From the NCBI GenBank assembly GCA_003184365.1, contig NKYR01000113.1, positions 1 through 64,000 on the forward strand: 64,000 bases of DNA. Reading direction: 5' to 3'. Numbering within the stretch: position 1 is the stretch's first letter; the number at the start of each line of letters is the position of its first letter. The DNA comes from Evernia prunastri. Lineage: Eukaryota; Ascomycota; Lecanoromycetes; Lecanorales; Parmeliaceae. Positions 29,333 to 41,854 of the stretch are shown in pieces. Made by a program: the position numbers and the translations under genes. The notes below the pieces were generated by a model. The model saw nothing but the letters and a program-made list of their open reading frames with translations, had not been told where the DNA came from and searched no databases.

Positions 29333-30412
29333 ATGCATACTCATAGAAAGGTCTTGCGCTCCTTGTATCTTATTCGTCCCATGCGTTTGGTCAGCAGCCA
29401 TGTTATTGGCCCAATGGGGCCGGCATATCGCCCAGTCAAGGCCTATATGTGAATTGTTATCCTTCCCAAGATAGTACCTGTTGTAAACAGGGCGAGGTTT
29501 GCCTATCAAATGGTCTACGTTATGGGTCAATTATGGGGCAGGTACGCTGATCGCACCCGCTTGCGTATCTTGGAACCAGATTATGATTCCAATGAAATAG
29601 ACATATAGAGGCGCGTGCACCGTCCAGGATTGGAGTAATGCAACGGCATGTCCATCGCAGTGGTGCAATGACGGTAAGAATCATTTCCACAACGAAGGAT
29701 ACATCTTTCCTCTCGTCGCCGCGTAATCTCAGTGAGTGCTCACAGCCGCTAACTCTTATCGTCTATAGTATCAAATAATCAATCATGGATCAACCTTTGG
29801 AATTGTCCACTACTAAACAATGCAATGGGATCGTGGTGGTGCGGTGGCAATCAAAGTGGGACAACGGCTTGTCAGAGCAGTGACGACGCACGCTTCGTTG
29901 TCTATACCGCCGGCTCAATCCTCGGATTTCCGCCCATCACGCCTTCTCAATCAGCTCTCACCGCAACTCCAAGCGAACTGGCGACCACCACGTTCTCCGC
30001 TGGACCGAGTTCGAACGCAACCCCTGTCGTCGCATCTTCCTCAGCTAATACGTCCCCGAGTCCTGCAGTTTTGATTGCGGCACCAGCGTCCTCCCTAGCT
30101 GATACGTCGTCCACAGACCCTGCAGTGTCTGCCCATAGTGACGAGCCTTCAACCACCCTGCCGACCGCAATCGGGGTCGGAATCGGTGTCCCGCTCGGCA
30201 TATTCGCCATCGGATTTCTTGGCTTTCTGTTCTGGAAAGAAGTGGCCCGACGACGCAAAAGCGAACCGCAAGCCAAGAGCGCGGAAGTCGATGAGAGCAA
30301 CGGCGATTGGTTCGGCGCAGCTGTCATTGATGGATGGAGCAGTGAGCTGCCTGATGCTCAGTTGCCGAGAGAGCTGGAGGGCCAGGGTAAGACAGAACTT
30401 CCTGGCATGTGA
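29333..30412 (+). CDS. Cys-rich, Ser/Thr-rich single-pass membrane protein (sensor-like), frameshift near the start
   Basis: Three exons are clear: up to 29541, 29601-29673 and 29769-30412, with introns of 59 bp (GTACGC...AATAG) and 95 bp (GTAAGA...CTATAG). The spliced protein has the end of a signal peptide (GLALLVSYSSHAFGQQ), then a cysteine-rich ectodomain (QPCYWPNGAG, DSTCCKQGEVCLSNG, YRGACTVQDW, NLWNCPLLNNAMGSWWCGG). A long Ser/Thr/Ala stalk follows, then one membrane helix (IGVGIGVPLGIFAIGFLG) and a basic cytosolic tail. This family is widespread and uncharacterised in ascomycetes; the layout resembles cell-wall sensors. ATG 29333 (MHTH) is one base out of frame with the signal peptide at about 29344-29346, so the start needs a sequence correction or an upstream exon. 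Confidence 0.7.
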
Positions 30413-33006
30413 GTTTGTAGTGGTCTGAGTCCTTGTTCAAACGCATTGTTGTGCTTCTTCGGCGTGGATTCTTTTGTTTTGCTTTTTTGCCTTCTGTCAC
30501 TCCGAGTGATTAGCAAAGTCGTCATGAAAGGACAAATCGTGAGGAATTTTCATCTAATTTTGGGCGAGGAAGGATCTCTTTCAGCATTAATAATCCGCAG
30601 AACCATGCCTTCATCCATACCGCTCATACAAGCTTCCATGCTCGAAGAGGTCATGTGACTAGTTCGACCTACCCTCGAGATACTTGGCGAAAGTCTTCAC
30701 TATTGATTCAATAAAGTCAAACCACACAAACGACCAACTAATCATACAATAGACGAACTCCGGTGGCCAATCTTCACCTACCATCCTATGTACTTACGTC
30801 TCGAAGAAAGAGTAATTGAGTCATCCGGGAAACTCTCGATCCAAAGGTCTCTAAGACTTACTAAATTGATCAATGTGACAGTAGGATCACCATGGTCTCA
30901 AATTTTGCCCAGACAGCCTGGTCTTCACTCCACACACATTCCCTTGACTCCAGCGTGCCTTTGCATTTCAAACTGACCCCACCAAGTACCCGGCCACTAC
31001 TCCGTGAACCCATCCCAATCCGTTTCATCAACACACCTAATCTCACCAGTAACGCTATGTTCGCACTTCAATCGATACACGCGAGGACTATCTCAAAACA
31101 GTGAGAGCGCTTGCAGACCTGTTAGCTTTAGACCCAGCCGGGTCGCCGCAAAATTTGATCGAGGTTACGGTTCATTCTCTAGCTGAGCTTGGCAACTGTT
31201 TCGATGAGATTTAGAAATAAAGAGATGAAGAAGGTGCGATGTATGAAGACGACAGACATGGTAGACCATCGCAGAAGATGATTCTAGGTGTGTGTGGTCA
31301 ACTATTTGTCTTTGGATGCGCGCGGGAGTGAAGTGTTCGCGGGTTCATAGAGCTGTGTACTCTCACCATCGAGGCATCTATGTTTCTGTCCTGATTGGCC
31401 AACAGAGCCTTCGAAAAGCATGCAAACTTTCCACCATCGAGTATGATAATTCCAAGGTACAATGATCCGAAGCCTCACTCTGTGGTTTAAAATGGCATGA
31501 AGAGCGACAAGAGCTTGCAGAACGACATGTCTAATCTGCGAATCCAACGTCCGTCGCCTAGACTCTGCCGTCGAAACCGGCAGCAAGAACCTAAATCTGT
31601 CACAGCAGCCACCATGGTCGATGAACGATTCCATTTTTGATTGGGGCTCTGCTGTGGTCTGTTCCCAAGGCTGCGCGTACATCCCTGGTGAGGCCATATC
31701 CGAATTGCCCTTTCTGCTCACGACTTCAGATAGGCGAGGATCAGCAACTTCAGATCGGCGTGCCCAAAGCCTTAAGAAAGTCGTAGCCTACAAAGCAGGA
31801 CGGGCGGAACTCCTAGCGCGGATCGTCCTTTTTGGGACGCCAACACAACGCGCAGAGCTCCCCAGCAAAAAACTATCAGTGCATCTGGAATCAACGAATC
31901 CGATTGAGGCACTCACAAAATTTGCTATCGTCGCAGCATGACAACTTCGTCTACCTTTTCTCCGGCAGTGCCGATGTACAACACATTGAGCCTGTAAGTC
32001 TCGTGCGCGTTCTCGCATCCCAGGAACATACCGATGCGTCTTCCCAGCTAGTCCGCCATACCCACTCGCATGGTTGCAGCATCTCACCAAAGACGAAAAT
32101 AATCTCACGCAAGCAGCAACGAGGATGGTCTGTCAATCCTCTGGACGCGATGGTATCAGACGCAGCAGGCCCCGTGACTCCTGACGGCGTATTGCCAACG
32201 TCAGCTTATCCTGCAGCACACACATCCATCCTCGCCTTGGACGCGGAACCCACGCTCAGTCGCATGCAGATGTGCTCCCCCCCCCGGCGACGGCGAACGC
32301 GATGAACTGCCGGCTGGCGACGGATAAGCTAGTTATACATATTAAGTGATAATTTAGGTTTAGTCAGTAGAGAGCTCTCGTATCATAAATTCTTTTAGAT
32401 ATCTGGCCGCGGCAACTCCTCATTTCCAGCCTACAAGAACCCCCACTCGAACAACCAAGTAAATACCGTAAATACTATCGAGCTCCAGCTTAGAAGCTGC
32501 TCCATAGTAGAAGGATCCCAAATTCTCAACCAACGGCTGAGCAAAAGTCGAGACCGCGGTCCGAATTCCCGAACCCTCGAGTCAGAGCGATGGCAAGCTT
32601 GCAGCGGACCGGATCCTCCAACATATGAGGAGCAAGAAAGACTGGGGAGTGCATCCGGGTCTGCAAAATCCATTTCTGTCCTTGACTTACCGTCATGCGG
32701 CAGTACCTTGGTCAAGATTCCCTTGTTGATACTGCAGGCCTGTTGCGTGCACGGAGCAGACCGCAATCGCTTCAGCTACTTCTATATATTTGCACTGAAA
32801 CCGTGTCGATGCTCAGCTGTCAATATGGGTAGGTTATTGGTCATGTGATGCAGTAGTCAATCTTGCCCTTTCTGTCGAATAAATCTTGCATATCATTCTT
32901 TCTCCTACAGCTCAGCATACAGACAGCGCCCAACTATATCAATGTATACATAAACATCCTTGCTTATTTGGGTATGAAAACGAAATAATCATCGAAACAA
33001 AAGTGC
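30413..33006. other. 2.6-kb intergenic region without a recognised gene
   Basis: Several frames of 60-157 aa occur on both strands (for example 31302-31721 minus and 31832-32305 plus), but none has a recognised domain, consistent splice sites or homologous pattern. It may contain decayed genes. It also holds the 3' side of the membrane-protein gene and of LMBD1. Confidence 0.4.
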
Positions 33007-34904
33007 TTATTCCTCATCACCACGATCAATGCTCTCACGGCCTCTTACTGCACCGCCGGTGGACTTTCGCGCTTTTCCAGTAATGTCTTGCCAAGTCGCC
33101 CCAAACCTCCTACCAGTGCTCGCAAGTAGGCCTTCCTCTTCATCCTCCTCAAGATCCTGATCAAGCTGATATGCATTCAATTTGGGGGTTCGGAAAAGCG
33201 ACAGGAGGAAAATAATGAAGTAGACAGCTACAGATTACATTAGCCAGGGTGGGAAAAAAGACAACAGAGTACGTACCTAAGAATGCGATCTGGGCCCAAA
33301 AAGTCACATCGCCAAAGAAAGAGAAGTTGATGGTAATGCTGTCGATAAAGGTGCTCAGTACACTAGCAGTGCAAACATTGGAGGCAGCCTGAGAAGTAGA
33401 TGCTTCCGAGCAAGGCTTGATGGCTTTCGTGTGATTTGTACAATCAGGCTGATCATCAGGGTGCCTGAGAGGACGATCGCAGAATGTCTGTGGGCCATAG
33501 TGGGTATATTGTGGGGCGACCAACATGGCCACCGAGTATTGAATTGCCAATGCCATTAATGTCAGCAGAATTGTAGCCAGGAGGAGCGCTTGCGGTGATG
33601 TATGGCCTTTCCTGATCTGGAATATCCTGAGCCAGAGGAATCGGATACCGATTGATGCTATGCCGACAACGGAGCTGAAGAAAAAGAAGAGCACCAGGAG
33701 GAGGAAAATGACATAGTCAATTGGGAAGATCTTGGCAGATTTGACGAAGATCCAATTCATCGGGTTGAAGATCTTGTTGTGACCCAATACGTAGCCGCAG
33801 TGAGTCTTGCAAACTGAGTTCTTTGCCTTGTCGATGAACGTTAGAAGCATGCAGACCCAAACGAAAATTGCCACAAGCATCAATAAGATTCCACCAAGTA
33901 GTTTGAGTGGGCGGAATACAGCCTCTATCTTCATCCAGGTCTTGAGAAGCCACCCGTGGCCCTCTCCGCTAGCTTCCGCTGCCAAGCGCTCGCGACGGAC
34001 GAGAGTCCGCTCTTCTCTGACGAGAGCATCAAGTTCGCGGCGGTCCTTCGCAGGCAGCCCATCTTCCCGGCCTTCATTGCGCATTTCAAGCTGTCGCTGA
34101 CGTTCGCGGTTTTGTTCCAGCTCCGAGGCCGTATTCGCACTTAGGGTTGGCGCCGATATTGCCGGTGCCGACTTGATCAAAGCAACGGGAAGTAGAGCAA
34201 AGCCTGCGGCAGTGTAGAGGACGTATATCAAAGTTCCAATGGTAATGAGCAGTCCAAGAGCGAAAGTCAAAGCACGTTCTCCATCTATTAGCGAGGTAGG
34301 ATGTTAGCGATTTGATCAGTTGCACGAGAGAGGTGGCTTGCTCACGGTTCTGGTCCTCGAGGATGTGCTTGAAAAAGTCCAGATCGTAATGACCGCCCTT
34401 GCGATCCTTTGCAATTGGTACAAAGAAGCCCACGAGGAAGATGATAATGACCAAGGCAATGAATGCAATTGTATACTTGAAAGCGCCCCAGAGTCTTGAG
34501 CCGATCGTCTGATGACCCTCCTCAGATGCAACCTCATCGTATTCTTCATGCCAAAAATAGGTGAACGGTACGACAATGAGACAGAGTATCGCGTCTAAAG
34601 AGAATAGAGTGTAGTAGACAATTCTCAGGGTGAGCTTTATATTGTCAACTCGGTTCTGAGTGGCCCAATCTTTCCTGATGCCATGTTTTGAGGAGGTGGT
34701 AGACGAGACCAAGGCCACGTCTACTGGGAGAAGTAGGACGGTGGCAAGTAGTGAGGTGAGTGTGAAGATGGAGACTATGGTCACGGTAGCCGATCGTTCC
34801 TTGGGAGTCTGATAGAGGTAGACGAAAATGGAAGATATTGCAACCACGAGGACAATGACGACGGCGTAGACAACCCAAATAAGGGTTGACTGAATGAGAG
34901 CCAT
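33007..34904 (-). CDS. LMBD1: Probable lysosomal/vacuolar cobalamin transporter LMBD1
   Basis: Coding complement join 33007-33227, 33277-34284, 34346-34904 gives 595 aa with 49-bp and 61-bp introns. The LMBR1-like fold is evident: about nine hydrophobic segments, starting LIQSTLIWVVYAVVIVLVV, with the diagnostic ALTFALGLLITIGTLIYVLY after the second intron. A charged cytosolic coiled loop (RERQRQLEMRNEGREDG) and luminal cysteines (CKTHCGYVLG, TFCDRP) follow. The acidic tail LDQDLEEDEEEGLL could be a sorting signal. In animals LMBRD1 exports vitamin B12 from lysosomes; most fungi do not use B12, so the fungal substrate is open. It shares a 359-bp divergent promoter with CFT1. Confidence 0.9.
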
Positions 34905-35263
34905 CGCAGCTCAGCTCTGGTACTGTTCCGTTGAAAGGAGAAGTATAGAAGTGAGCACAGCTAACAGCGGGTTGACATGGAGGAAAGTTGAGTAGACCGT
35001 TGGAAGTTGCGGAGGGGTAAATTTGGTGTTTTGACTTTGGACCCGGAAACTTGCTTTGCCTGCAAATGCGCATCATTGCATATCTAGTACCTACCACATC
35101 CTTGCCGTCGATCATCGCGCTAGCATTTGACAGCTCCAAGTGGTGAAGCCTCCACTCAATTCACCTCTACATCTATTCTTCTACTTTATCAGTCACTTAC
35201 AGTCATTACGATTCCCTGTCCACCCCAGTACATGTACCCATCATCGGTATCATCACTCTCATA
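34905..35263. promoter_or_regulatory. Divergent promoter of LMBD1 and CFT1
   Basis: The two start codons face away from each other across 359 bp, so both 5' UTRs and promoters must lie here. A pyrimidine-rich tract (TCTATTCTTCTACTTTATC) precedes CFT1. No binding site can be named with confidence. Confidence 0.5.
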
Positions 35264-38200
35264 ATGCAGTGCTACACGGAGCTTACGCCTCCAACGGCAG
35301 TGACACATTCACTGGCACTGCCTTTCCTGTCGGCCTCCGCGAATAATCTCATCGTTGCAAAGACATCTCTGCTGCAGATTTTCTCCCTCAAGTCAATCGC
35401 TACCCTCACCGAAGATGATCCGAGTCGAGCTGCCCAGACCTCAAATCAGAATCAGCATGAGGCCAATGGTCCTAATTCCTCCCTCCCTCATTCCGCAACC
35501 GGCAAAGTCGACCGTCTCCATACGACCAAGCTGGTATTGGTAGCACAATTTGAGCTCGCGGGAACTGTCACTTCGCTCGCGCGCGTCCGAATATTGGGAT
35601 CCAAGTCCGGCGGTGAAGCTTTATTGGTTGCTCTAAGGGACGCAAAACTCAGCATGGTGGAATGGGACCCGGAGAGATATAGCATTTCCACCATATCAAT
35701 ACATTACTATGAAAGAGAAGATATATTGAGCAGCCCGTGGGAGCCTGACCTGGGGTCTTGTGTCAATTACCTGAGCGTGGATCCAAGCAGCAGATGTGCG
35801 GCTCTGAAGTTTGGGGTCAGGCATCTGGCGATCATACCGTTTCATCAAGTCGGAGATGACCTCGTTACGGACGATTATGATCCTGAGTTGGACGGAGAGC
35901 GACTAGATAGAAAACACTCCATCTCCAAACCCGCTGCCGAAGGAGGTTCAGACGAGAAGACGCCTTATGCTGCATCTTTTGTGCTCTCACTGCTGGCTCT
36001 GGACCCTTTTCTATCTCATCCGATACACCTTTCCTTCTTATACGAATATCGGGATCCCACGTTCGGCATTCTTTTTTCGCAAGGAGCCACATCGTCAGCC
36101 CTGCTTCATGAGCGACGTGACAATGTCTCTTACGCAGTCTACACTCTCGATCTAGAACAGCGCGCTTCAACGACTTTGTCATCAGTCAGCAATCTTCCAT
36201 ATGACCTTTTTGCCGTGGTACCTCTTTCACGTCTTGTTGGAGGAGCCTTACTAGTGGGCGGTAATGAGTTGATTCATGTTGACCAGTCTGGTAAAACCAA
36301 TGGTGTGGCTGTCAATGACTTTGCCAAGCAGTCGACAGCTTTGGCGATGCTCGACCAGTCTGATCTGGATATGAGATTGGAGGACTGCGTGGTCAAGCAG
36401 CTCGGGCTTGATAATAGCGACCTGCTGATCATACTCAGCACTGGTGAACTTGCCATTCTCTCTTTCAAGATCGATGGTAGATCCGTATCTGGACTCTCAA
36501 TCCGCCGTGTAAAATCTACAGACGGCGGAAATGTCATCCTTGCAGGACCCTCGTGCGCCTCAATCGTTGGGCGCAGTAGGATGTTTGTCGGCAGCGAGGA
36601 CTCAAGTTCTTTAGTACTCGGCTGGTCTCGCAAATCAGATCGTCTAAAACGAAAGCCCTCTCGAACACAAGTTGACAACGATGGCGACGAGGATGAGCTA
36701 GACATTGATGAGATAGACATTGACGAAGATGAGGATGATTTGTATGCCGAGGCGAAACCTGAAACAAAGCGCCAGGACCAAACTCTGTTAGTATCAGATG
36801 CCGATTCGGAGGAAGATTACACCTTCCGCCTGCATGATTCATTGGTAAACTCTGGACCAATGACCGATGTAGCCATAAGGCATTCGCCCGCCAAAGACTC
36901 GAATCTAGCCTCGAACGTTCTACCTAATGCTGAAATCATAGTCGCGAGTGGACGTGGTAGAGCAGGGGGCCTTACAATGTTCCAGCGTGGGGTAAGCACG
37001 ATTCAGGTAGATCAACCCAAGATCCGAAACGTAAATGGTGTGTGGTCGGTCTGTACCAAGCGAAGTCATGAAAACGGCCGCGGCGATGGATACGACAAAT
37101 ACGTTGTTGCATCCGTTACCAATGATACTGATGACGAGAAGTCTGCAGTATATTCAGTAAACCCTTACGACGGTGACATTGTAGAACTCTTGGAAACGGA
37201 CTTTGATGCAGATAGTGGCGCAACTATTGAAGTCGGAACGCTGAACGGGGGAACCAAGATGGTCCAGGTTTTGCAGAGCGAATTACGTTCTTATGATCAA
37301 GGTACGTCCGTTTTCAATTCTTTTAATCTTAACTTCTCCATTGCTGTGGAACAGAGGGGCAACGACTGGTCATCAGGAAGCCATGTTAAAGCTCTTGATG
37401 AAGCTCATCATATAGACGGAGATTACCATGTCCAAGGAATGGCAGTTCGACGGCGCCACACAGAGTGTGTAGTGGCAAAGTGTTGTTACATATGTCGATC
37501 ATGTCTGATAGCATCAATACAATACACATTTCACCCACCATTAGCCCACTATATCCATCATGCTTGCAATGCTATATCTCCATATGCCCCCTCATGTTCG
37601 CTTGACCGAATCGCTGACCACCTCAGACCTCGGTCTTGCGCAGATATACCCATTGACGGATGAAGAGAGCGATACGGGACCCAAAGTGATCAGCGCAAGC
37701 TTTGCAGATCCATACGTTCTACTCATCCGAGATGATTCTAGCGCTGTTGTCCTGACAGCCGATGAGAACGGTGACCTTGACGAAGTTTCACAATCAGAGT
37801 CATTCAAAGCGGGAAAGTGGCTTTCAGGCTCGCTGTATGAAGACTCGAATGACGTCCTACGACTGGAGTACCCGGAAGAAAGCGAAGATGAAGCAGGCAA
37901 TGTGCTAATGTTCTTATTGAACGCAAAAGGAGGCCTACAGGTTCGTCAATTGCCTCCATCCCGTTACTTTGCTCGAGACTATAACGCTTCTGTATCTGAA
38001 TGACTAATTGGTCCTGACAGATATTTCGTCTGCCAAACCTCAACCAGCCCGTCTACCTTGCAGAAGGGCTGAGTTTCTTGCCGCCCTTTTTATCGCCAGA
38101 ATTTACCGCCCGTCGCTCCTTCGCCAAAGAAATTTTGACCGAGATCTTGCTAGCAGAGCTTGGAGATTCGACTCACAAATCTCCATACATGATCGTACGT

Positions 38201-40369
38201 TTTGTTCACGCAATCCAAGGTTCACATGCTAATTGATTCCTAGCTTCGCTCTGTAAATGACGACCTCATCATCTATCAGCCTTACCAATCACCCATTGAA
38301 GGTAGTAAAGACACATCACTTCGGTTCCTCAAGATACCGAATCCTCATCTACCGAGCATACCCAAGGAAGACCCCACAGATGTGGAAGAACGTCAACCAA
38401 AGCGGCGCCAGTCTCTTCGATCACTACACGACGTCAGCGGCTACAGTGCAGTGTTCATGCCAGGGCAATCTCCGTGCTTCATCATCAAGTCTGCGTCCAG
38501 TCTACCGGGGGTCATCGATATGTGTGGGGGTCCAATTGAGAGTCTGACCCAACTACATTCCCCTACCTGCCAGAAGGGTTTACTCTACGTCGACCAAGAA
38601 GTAAGCCGAGAATAGCCAGACGTGAAGGGAGAGTGCTGACCAAAACCAGGGCGTAACTCGTGCAGCTCAACTTCCTCTGCAAAGCCAGTACGAGACAGGC
38701 TGGGTCACGAAAAGGGTTCCACTTGGCGAAGAGGTCCATGCTCTCACGTACCACGAGGAAATGGATGCCTATGTACTTGGTACAAGTACCATCGTCGACT
38801 TCAAGCTACCAGAAGACGATTTCCATAGTCATTGGACTGCCGAAGGTATGCATACGAAGCACATCTTCCGAGATAATCTCAAGTCGAGCTAAGTGTTGTA
38901 GAAACCACATTCCTCCCCCAAGCCGAACAAGGCTCTATCAAGCTCCTAGACCACAAAACCTTATCGATCATCGACCAGTAAGTCCTATCACCACTCCCTC
39001 GCAACCAGAGCGGGCCAGCTGACCACCCACCCAGCCACACCCTCTCCCCGTCCGAAGTCGTAACCTGCATCCGGACCCTCTCCCTCGAAGTCTCCGAACA
39101 CACCCACGAGCGCCAAAACCTCGTCTGCGTCGGCACCGCCTTCGTCCGCGGGCCCGACCTCCCGTCCCTCGGCACCATCTACATCTTCGCCGTCATCCCC
39201 GTCGTGCCGGACCCGGAGCGCCCGGAGACCGGCCGCGCGCTCAAACTCATCGCCAAGGAAGACGTCAAGGGCGCCGTGACCGCCGTCTCCGGCGTCGGCA
39301 CCCAGGGCTTCCTGCTCGCGGCGCAGGGGCAGAAGTGCATGGTCCGGGGGTTGAAGGAGGACGGGTCGCTGCTGCCCGTGGCGTTTCTGGACATGCAGTG
39401 TTACGTCAGTGTGGTGAGCGAGTTGCCCGGGACGGGGTTGTGTCTGATGGGGGATGCGGTGAAGGGGGTTTGGTTCTGCGGGTATACGGTACGAGACTCT
39501 CCTTCCGGATTAATAGCCAACCCCCCTTTTTCGCAATCACCACGTTACACACAGAGAAGAGATGGCTGATGCAAATCGAACACAGGAGGAACCCTACCAA
39601 CTGCGCGTCTTCGGCAAGTCCCCCCACGCCATCGAAGTCGTGACGGCCTCCTTCCTCCCGTCGGACAAACAGCTCTACATCGCCGCCGCAGACGCAGACT
39701 GCAACATCCACATCCTGCAGTTCGACCCCGAACGTACGTTCTCTCCCCTTTTTCCTTCCTTCCACCCCTCCCCTCCCCTCCCCAACCTTCCAACCCGCCC
39801 ATCTCAACCAACTCCCCTCCCCACCCCTCCCCAACCAAATCCAAATCCAAAAACCCCCAACCACACCACTAACCCAACCCACAGATCCCAAATCCCTCTC
39901 CGGCCACCACCTCCTCCACCACACCACCTTCCACACAGCCCACTACCCCACAACCATGACCCTCCTCCCATCCCCCTCTCCCTCCTCCCCCTCCTCACCA
40001 TCTCCCTCCCCCCCACCAATCCTCCTAACAACCACAACCGGCGCCCTCGCCCTCCTCACCCCGCTCACCCCTTCCGCCCACCGCGCCCTCTCAACGCTGC
40101 AGTCCCACCTGCAAACGACGCTCCCGCACGCGCTGGGGCTGAACGCGCGCGCGCACCGCTCCGTCGGTGGAGGCGGAGGGGTGGATGGAGGTGGGAGTGG
40201 GAGGGGGGGCGTGGTGGATGGGAATGTGTGTCGGCGGTGGAGGGAGGGGGGCAGTTGGAGGAGGTGGGGTGGGGTTGGGGTTGGGGGGGAGGAAGGAGAT
40301 GGGGGAGATGGGGGTGAGGGGGTGNGGGGGGAGGGTGGGTTTGATCGGGGGTGTGTGATTGCTGATTGA
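35264..40369 (+). CDS. CFT1: Cleavage/polyadenylation factor subunit CFT1 (CPSF160)
   Basis: Nine exons: 35264-37301, 37627-37940, 38021-38194, 38244-38600, 38650-38845, 38902-38977, 39035-39488, 39586-39733, 39885-40369; 1413 aa, the usual size. It is the large RNA-binding scaffold of the nuclear CPF complex that recognises poly(A) signals. The start MQCYTELTPPTAVTHS is diagnostic. The N-terminal part is the MMS1_N beta-propeller with an acidic stretch (about residues 471-500, DEDELDIDEIDIDEDEDD). The CPSF_A region follows (GLSFLPPFLSPEFTARRSFA, SLPGVIDMCGG, VWFCGYT, EEPYQLRVFGKSPHAIEVV). Intron 1 is unusually long (325 bp). The last exon becomes very G-rich, has an N at 40325, and its final ~40 residues are unlike the family, so the C-terminus may be frameshifted by assembly error. 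Confidence 0.95.
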
Positions 40370-40485
40370 TATTGATTGGGGTTCGGAAGGGGGAAGGGAT
40401 CGACTGGAATTGACGGGGGGGGAAACGGAAGAAGCAGGAGGGCGGGTGATTTCTTCCGCGGGAGCTTTCTTTTGATCTCGCGCGC

Positions 40486-40514
40486 CAGGTCAGGTCAGGT
40501 CAGGTCAGGTCAGG
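40486..40514 (+). repeat. (CAGGT)n microsatellite
   Basis: Five to six perfect CAGGT units, about 120 bp after the CFT1 stop. Confidence 0.8.
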
Positions 40515-41000
40515 GATGGAGCTATCGTAGTAAATCTGGCTACTCCAACTTAATCCGCCGAGATGAGCTAAAGAGCAGAGGTGGGCTGGAAAGTTGATAA
40601 TAAGATTACTATTCTGACTAAACCCCCACCCATCCCATCCCCGTTAGATTCACACACCGTCACCGTTCCCATTCGCACCTGCCTCTCTCGCGTGGCCACT
40701 TAGCTCGTGCGTGGCTGTGTATCTATCTAGGAGTGAGTGAGTGTGTGAGTGAGTGAGTACATACACCCGTGGTCGTAGCGCCGGGACTGGGTAAATAAAT
40801 ACCAATCGTGTAAGGTATAAGGGATCTATAAGTAAGTGAGGGGGTTCTGATAAGCAGCACTGATACTGATACTAATAGTAACACTAGGACTAGGACTAGG
40901 ACTAGTTTTGAGGCCGGTACCGGTACTGGACTGCTACGGGGAAAAAGAGAGAGAGAGGGGGAGAGAGAGAGAGAGGGCGGTTGAAGGGCCTATCGCTGAG

Positions 41001-41140
41001 GGGAAGGTAGGGGAAGGTAGGAGAAGTTAAGGTAAGGTATGTCTGGTGAGGTAAGGTAAGGTGAGGTAAGATGAGGTAAGGTAAGATGAGGTGAGGTAAG
41101 TTCGGTACAGTATGTAGGTATGTAGGTAAGTTCGGTATGT
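41001..41140 (+). repeat. GGTAAG/GGTGAG array
   Basis: A dense run of GAGGTAAG, AAGGTAAG and GAGGTGAG pentamer-based repeats on the plus strand. Each unit resembles a 5' splice-site consensus. On the other strand it reads as CTTACC pyrimidine repeats. Confidence 0.7.
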
Positions 41141-41854
41141 ACATAAGTCCATGCAGTCCGCACTGAGCAACGGCCCTTTCTCCCCGTCCGTGCAAGCAAG
41201 AGCCTCGCCTCGCCTTGCTGTATCTGTTTCAAGCAAGTAGCCAGCTTCAATTGGCTCTCTCTCTCTCTTTCTCTCTAAAGATTTAAGTAAGGAAGGGAAC
41301 AACATCCACCAATCATCTCCCCCGCACCACTCCTGAGTGTAATAACTAGCTAGCACACCATGGCCATCCATCCATCCGTCAGAGATTCATTCGAGCGGCA
41401 GTTATCTAAAATATACAGCAGCGATTCGAGTGACGGGTCGATGTTTGCAAAAGATGCTGCTGCTGCTGCTGATGCTGATGCTGAAGCTAGTAATCGTAAT
41501 AGCAACCCTAAAGCATACGCTCATCCACCGAGCCCTTAGAAGCGAACCCGTCCAAAAGAAGCGAAAGCGACAATTCCGAGACGAGCTGTTCCGACGTCAG
41601 ACGCGCCCACTTCGGCGATTGCGCCGCTGAAGCAATGGCGCAGCAATCTGGTGGCGAGTGCCCGTCCGGGTGCAGGAGGGGCGGGGTACAGTTCTCCAGA
41701 AGGAGCAAAGGGTCAGAGTGCATTTGGGTCAGAGCAGCTGCAATGGTGGTACGGGGCCGGGTCAGCGGCGGATTGGTTGTTGCTGAGGTGATTTGCTTGT
41801 TGGGAGGATGGATGGAAGGAAGGATGGAAGGTTGGATGGATGGGAGGGAGGGTT

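Larger units (their letters stand above)
40370..41854. other. Convergent intergenic region rich in simple repeats
   Basis: 1.5 kb between the CFT1 stop and the next, converging gene. It holds TCAGG, GTGA, ACTAGG, GAGA, GGTAAG, CTG/ATG and GGAT simple repeats. No gene recognised. Confidence 0.5.

Noticed and set aside
28864..29530. Two minus-strand frames (142 and 105 aa)
   Set aside because: They are antisense to the well supported first exon of the Cys-rich membrane protein or to its upstream region and have no family features.
17799..30412. Possible secondary-metabolite cluster (SnoaL-like, MFS, ATP-grasp genes)
   Set aside because: No core synthase (PKS, NRPS, terpene cyclase, DMATS) or other tailoring enzyme is present, the genes are 3-5 kb apart with repeats between, and orientations are mixed.
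39406..40037. Long Gly/Trp/Arg-rich frames on the minus strand of CFT1
   Set aside because: Shadow frames caused by C-rich coding sequence on the plus strand; splice sites and homology belong to CFT1.
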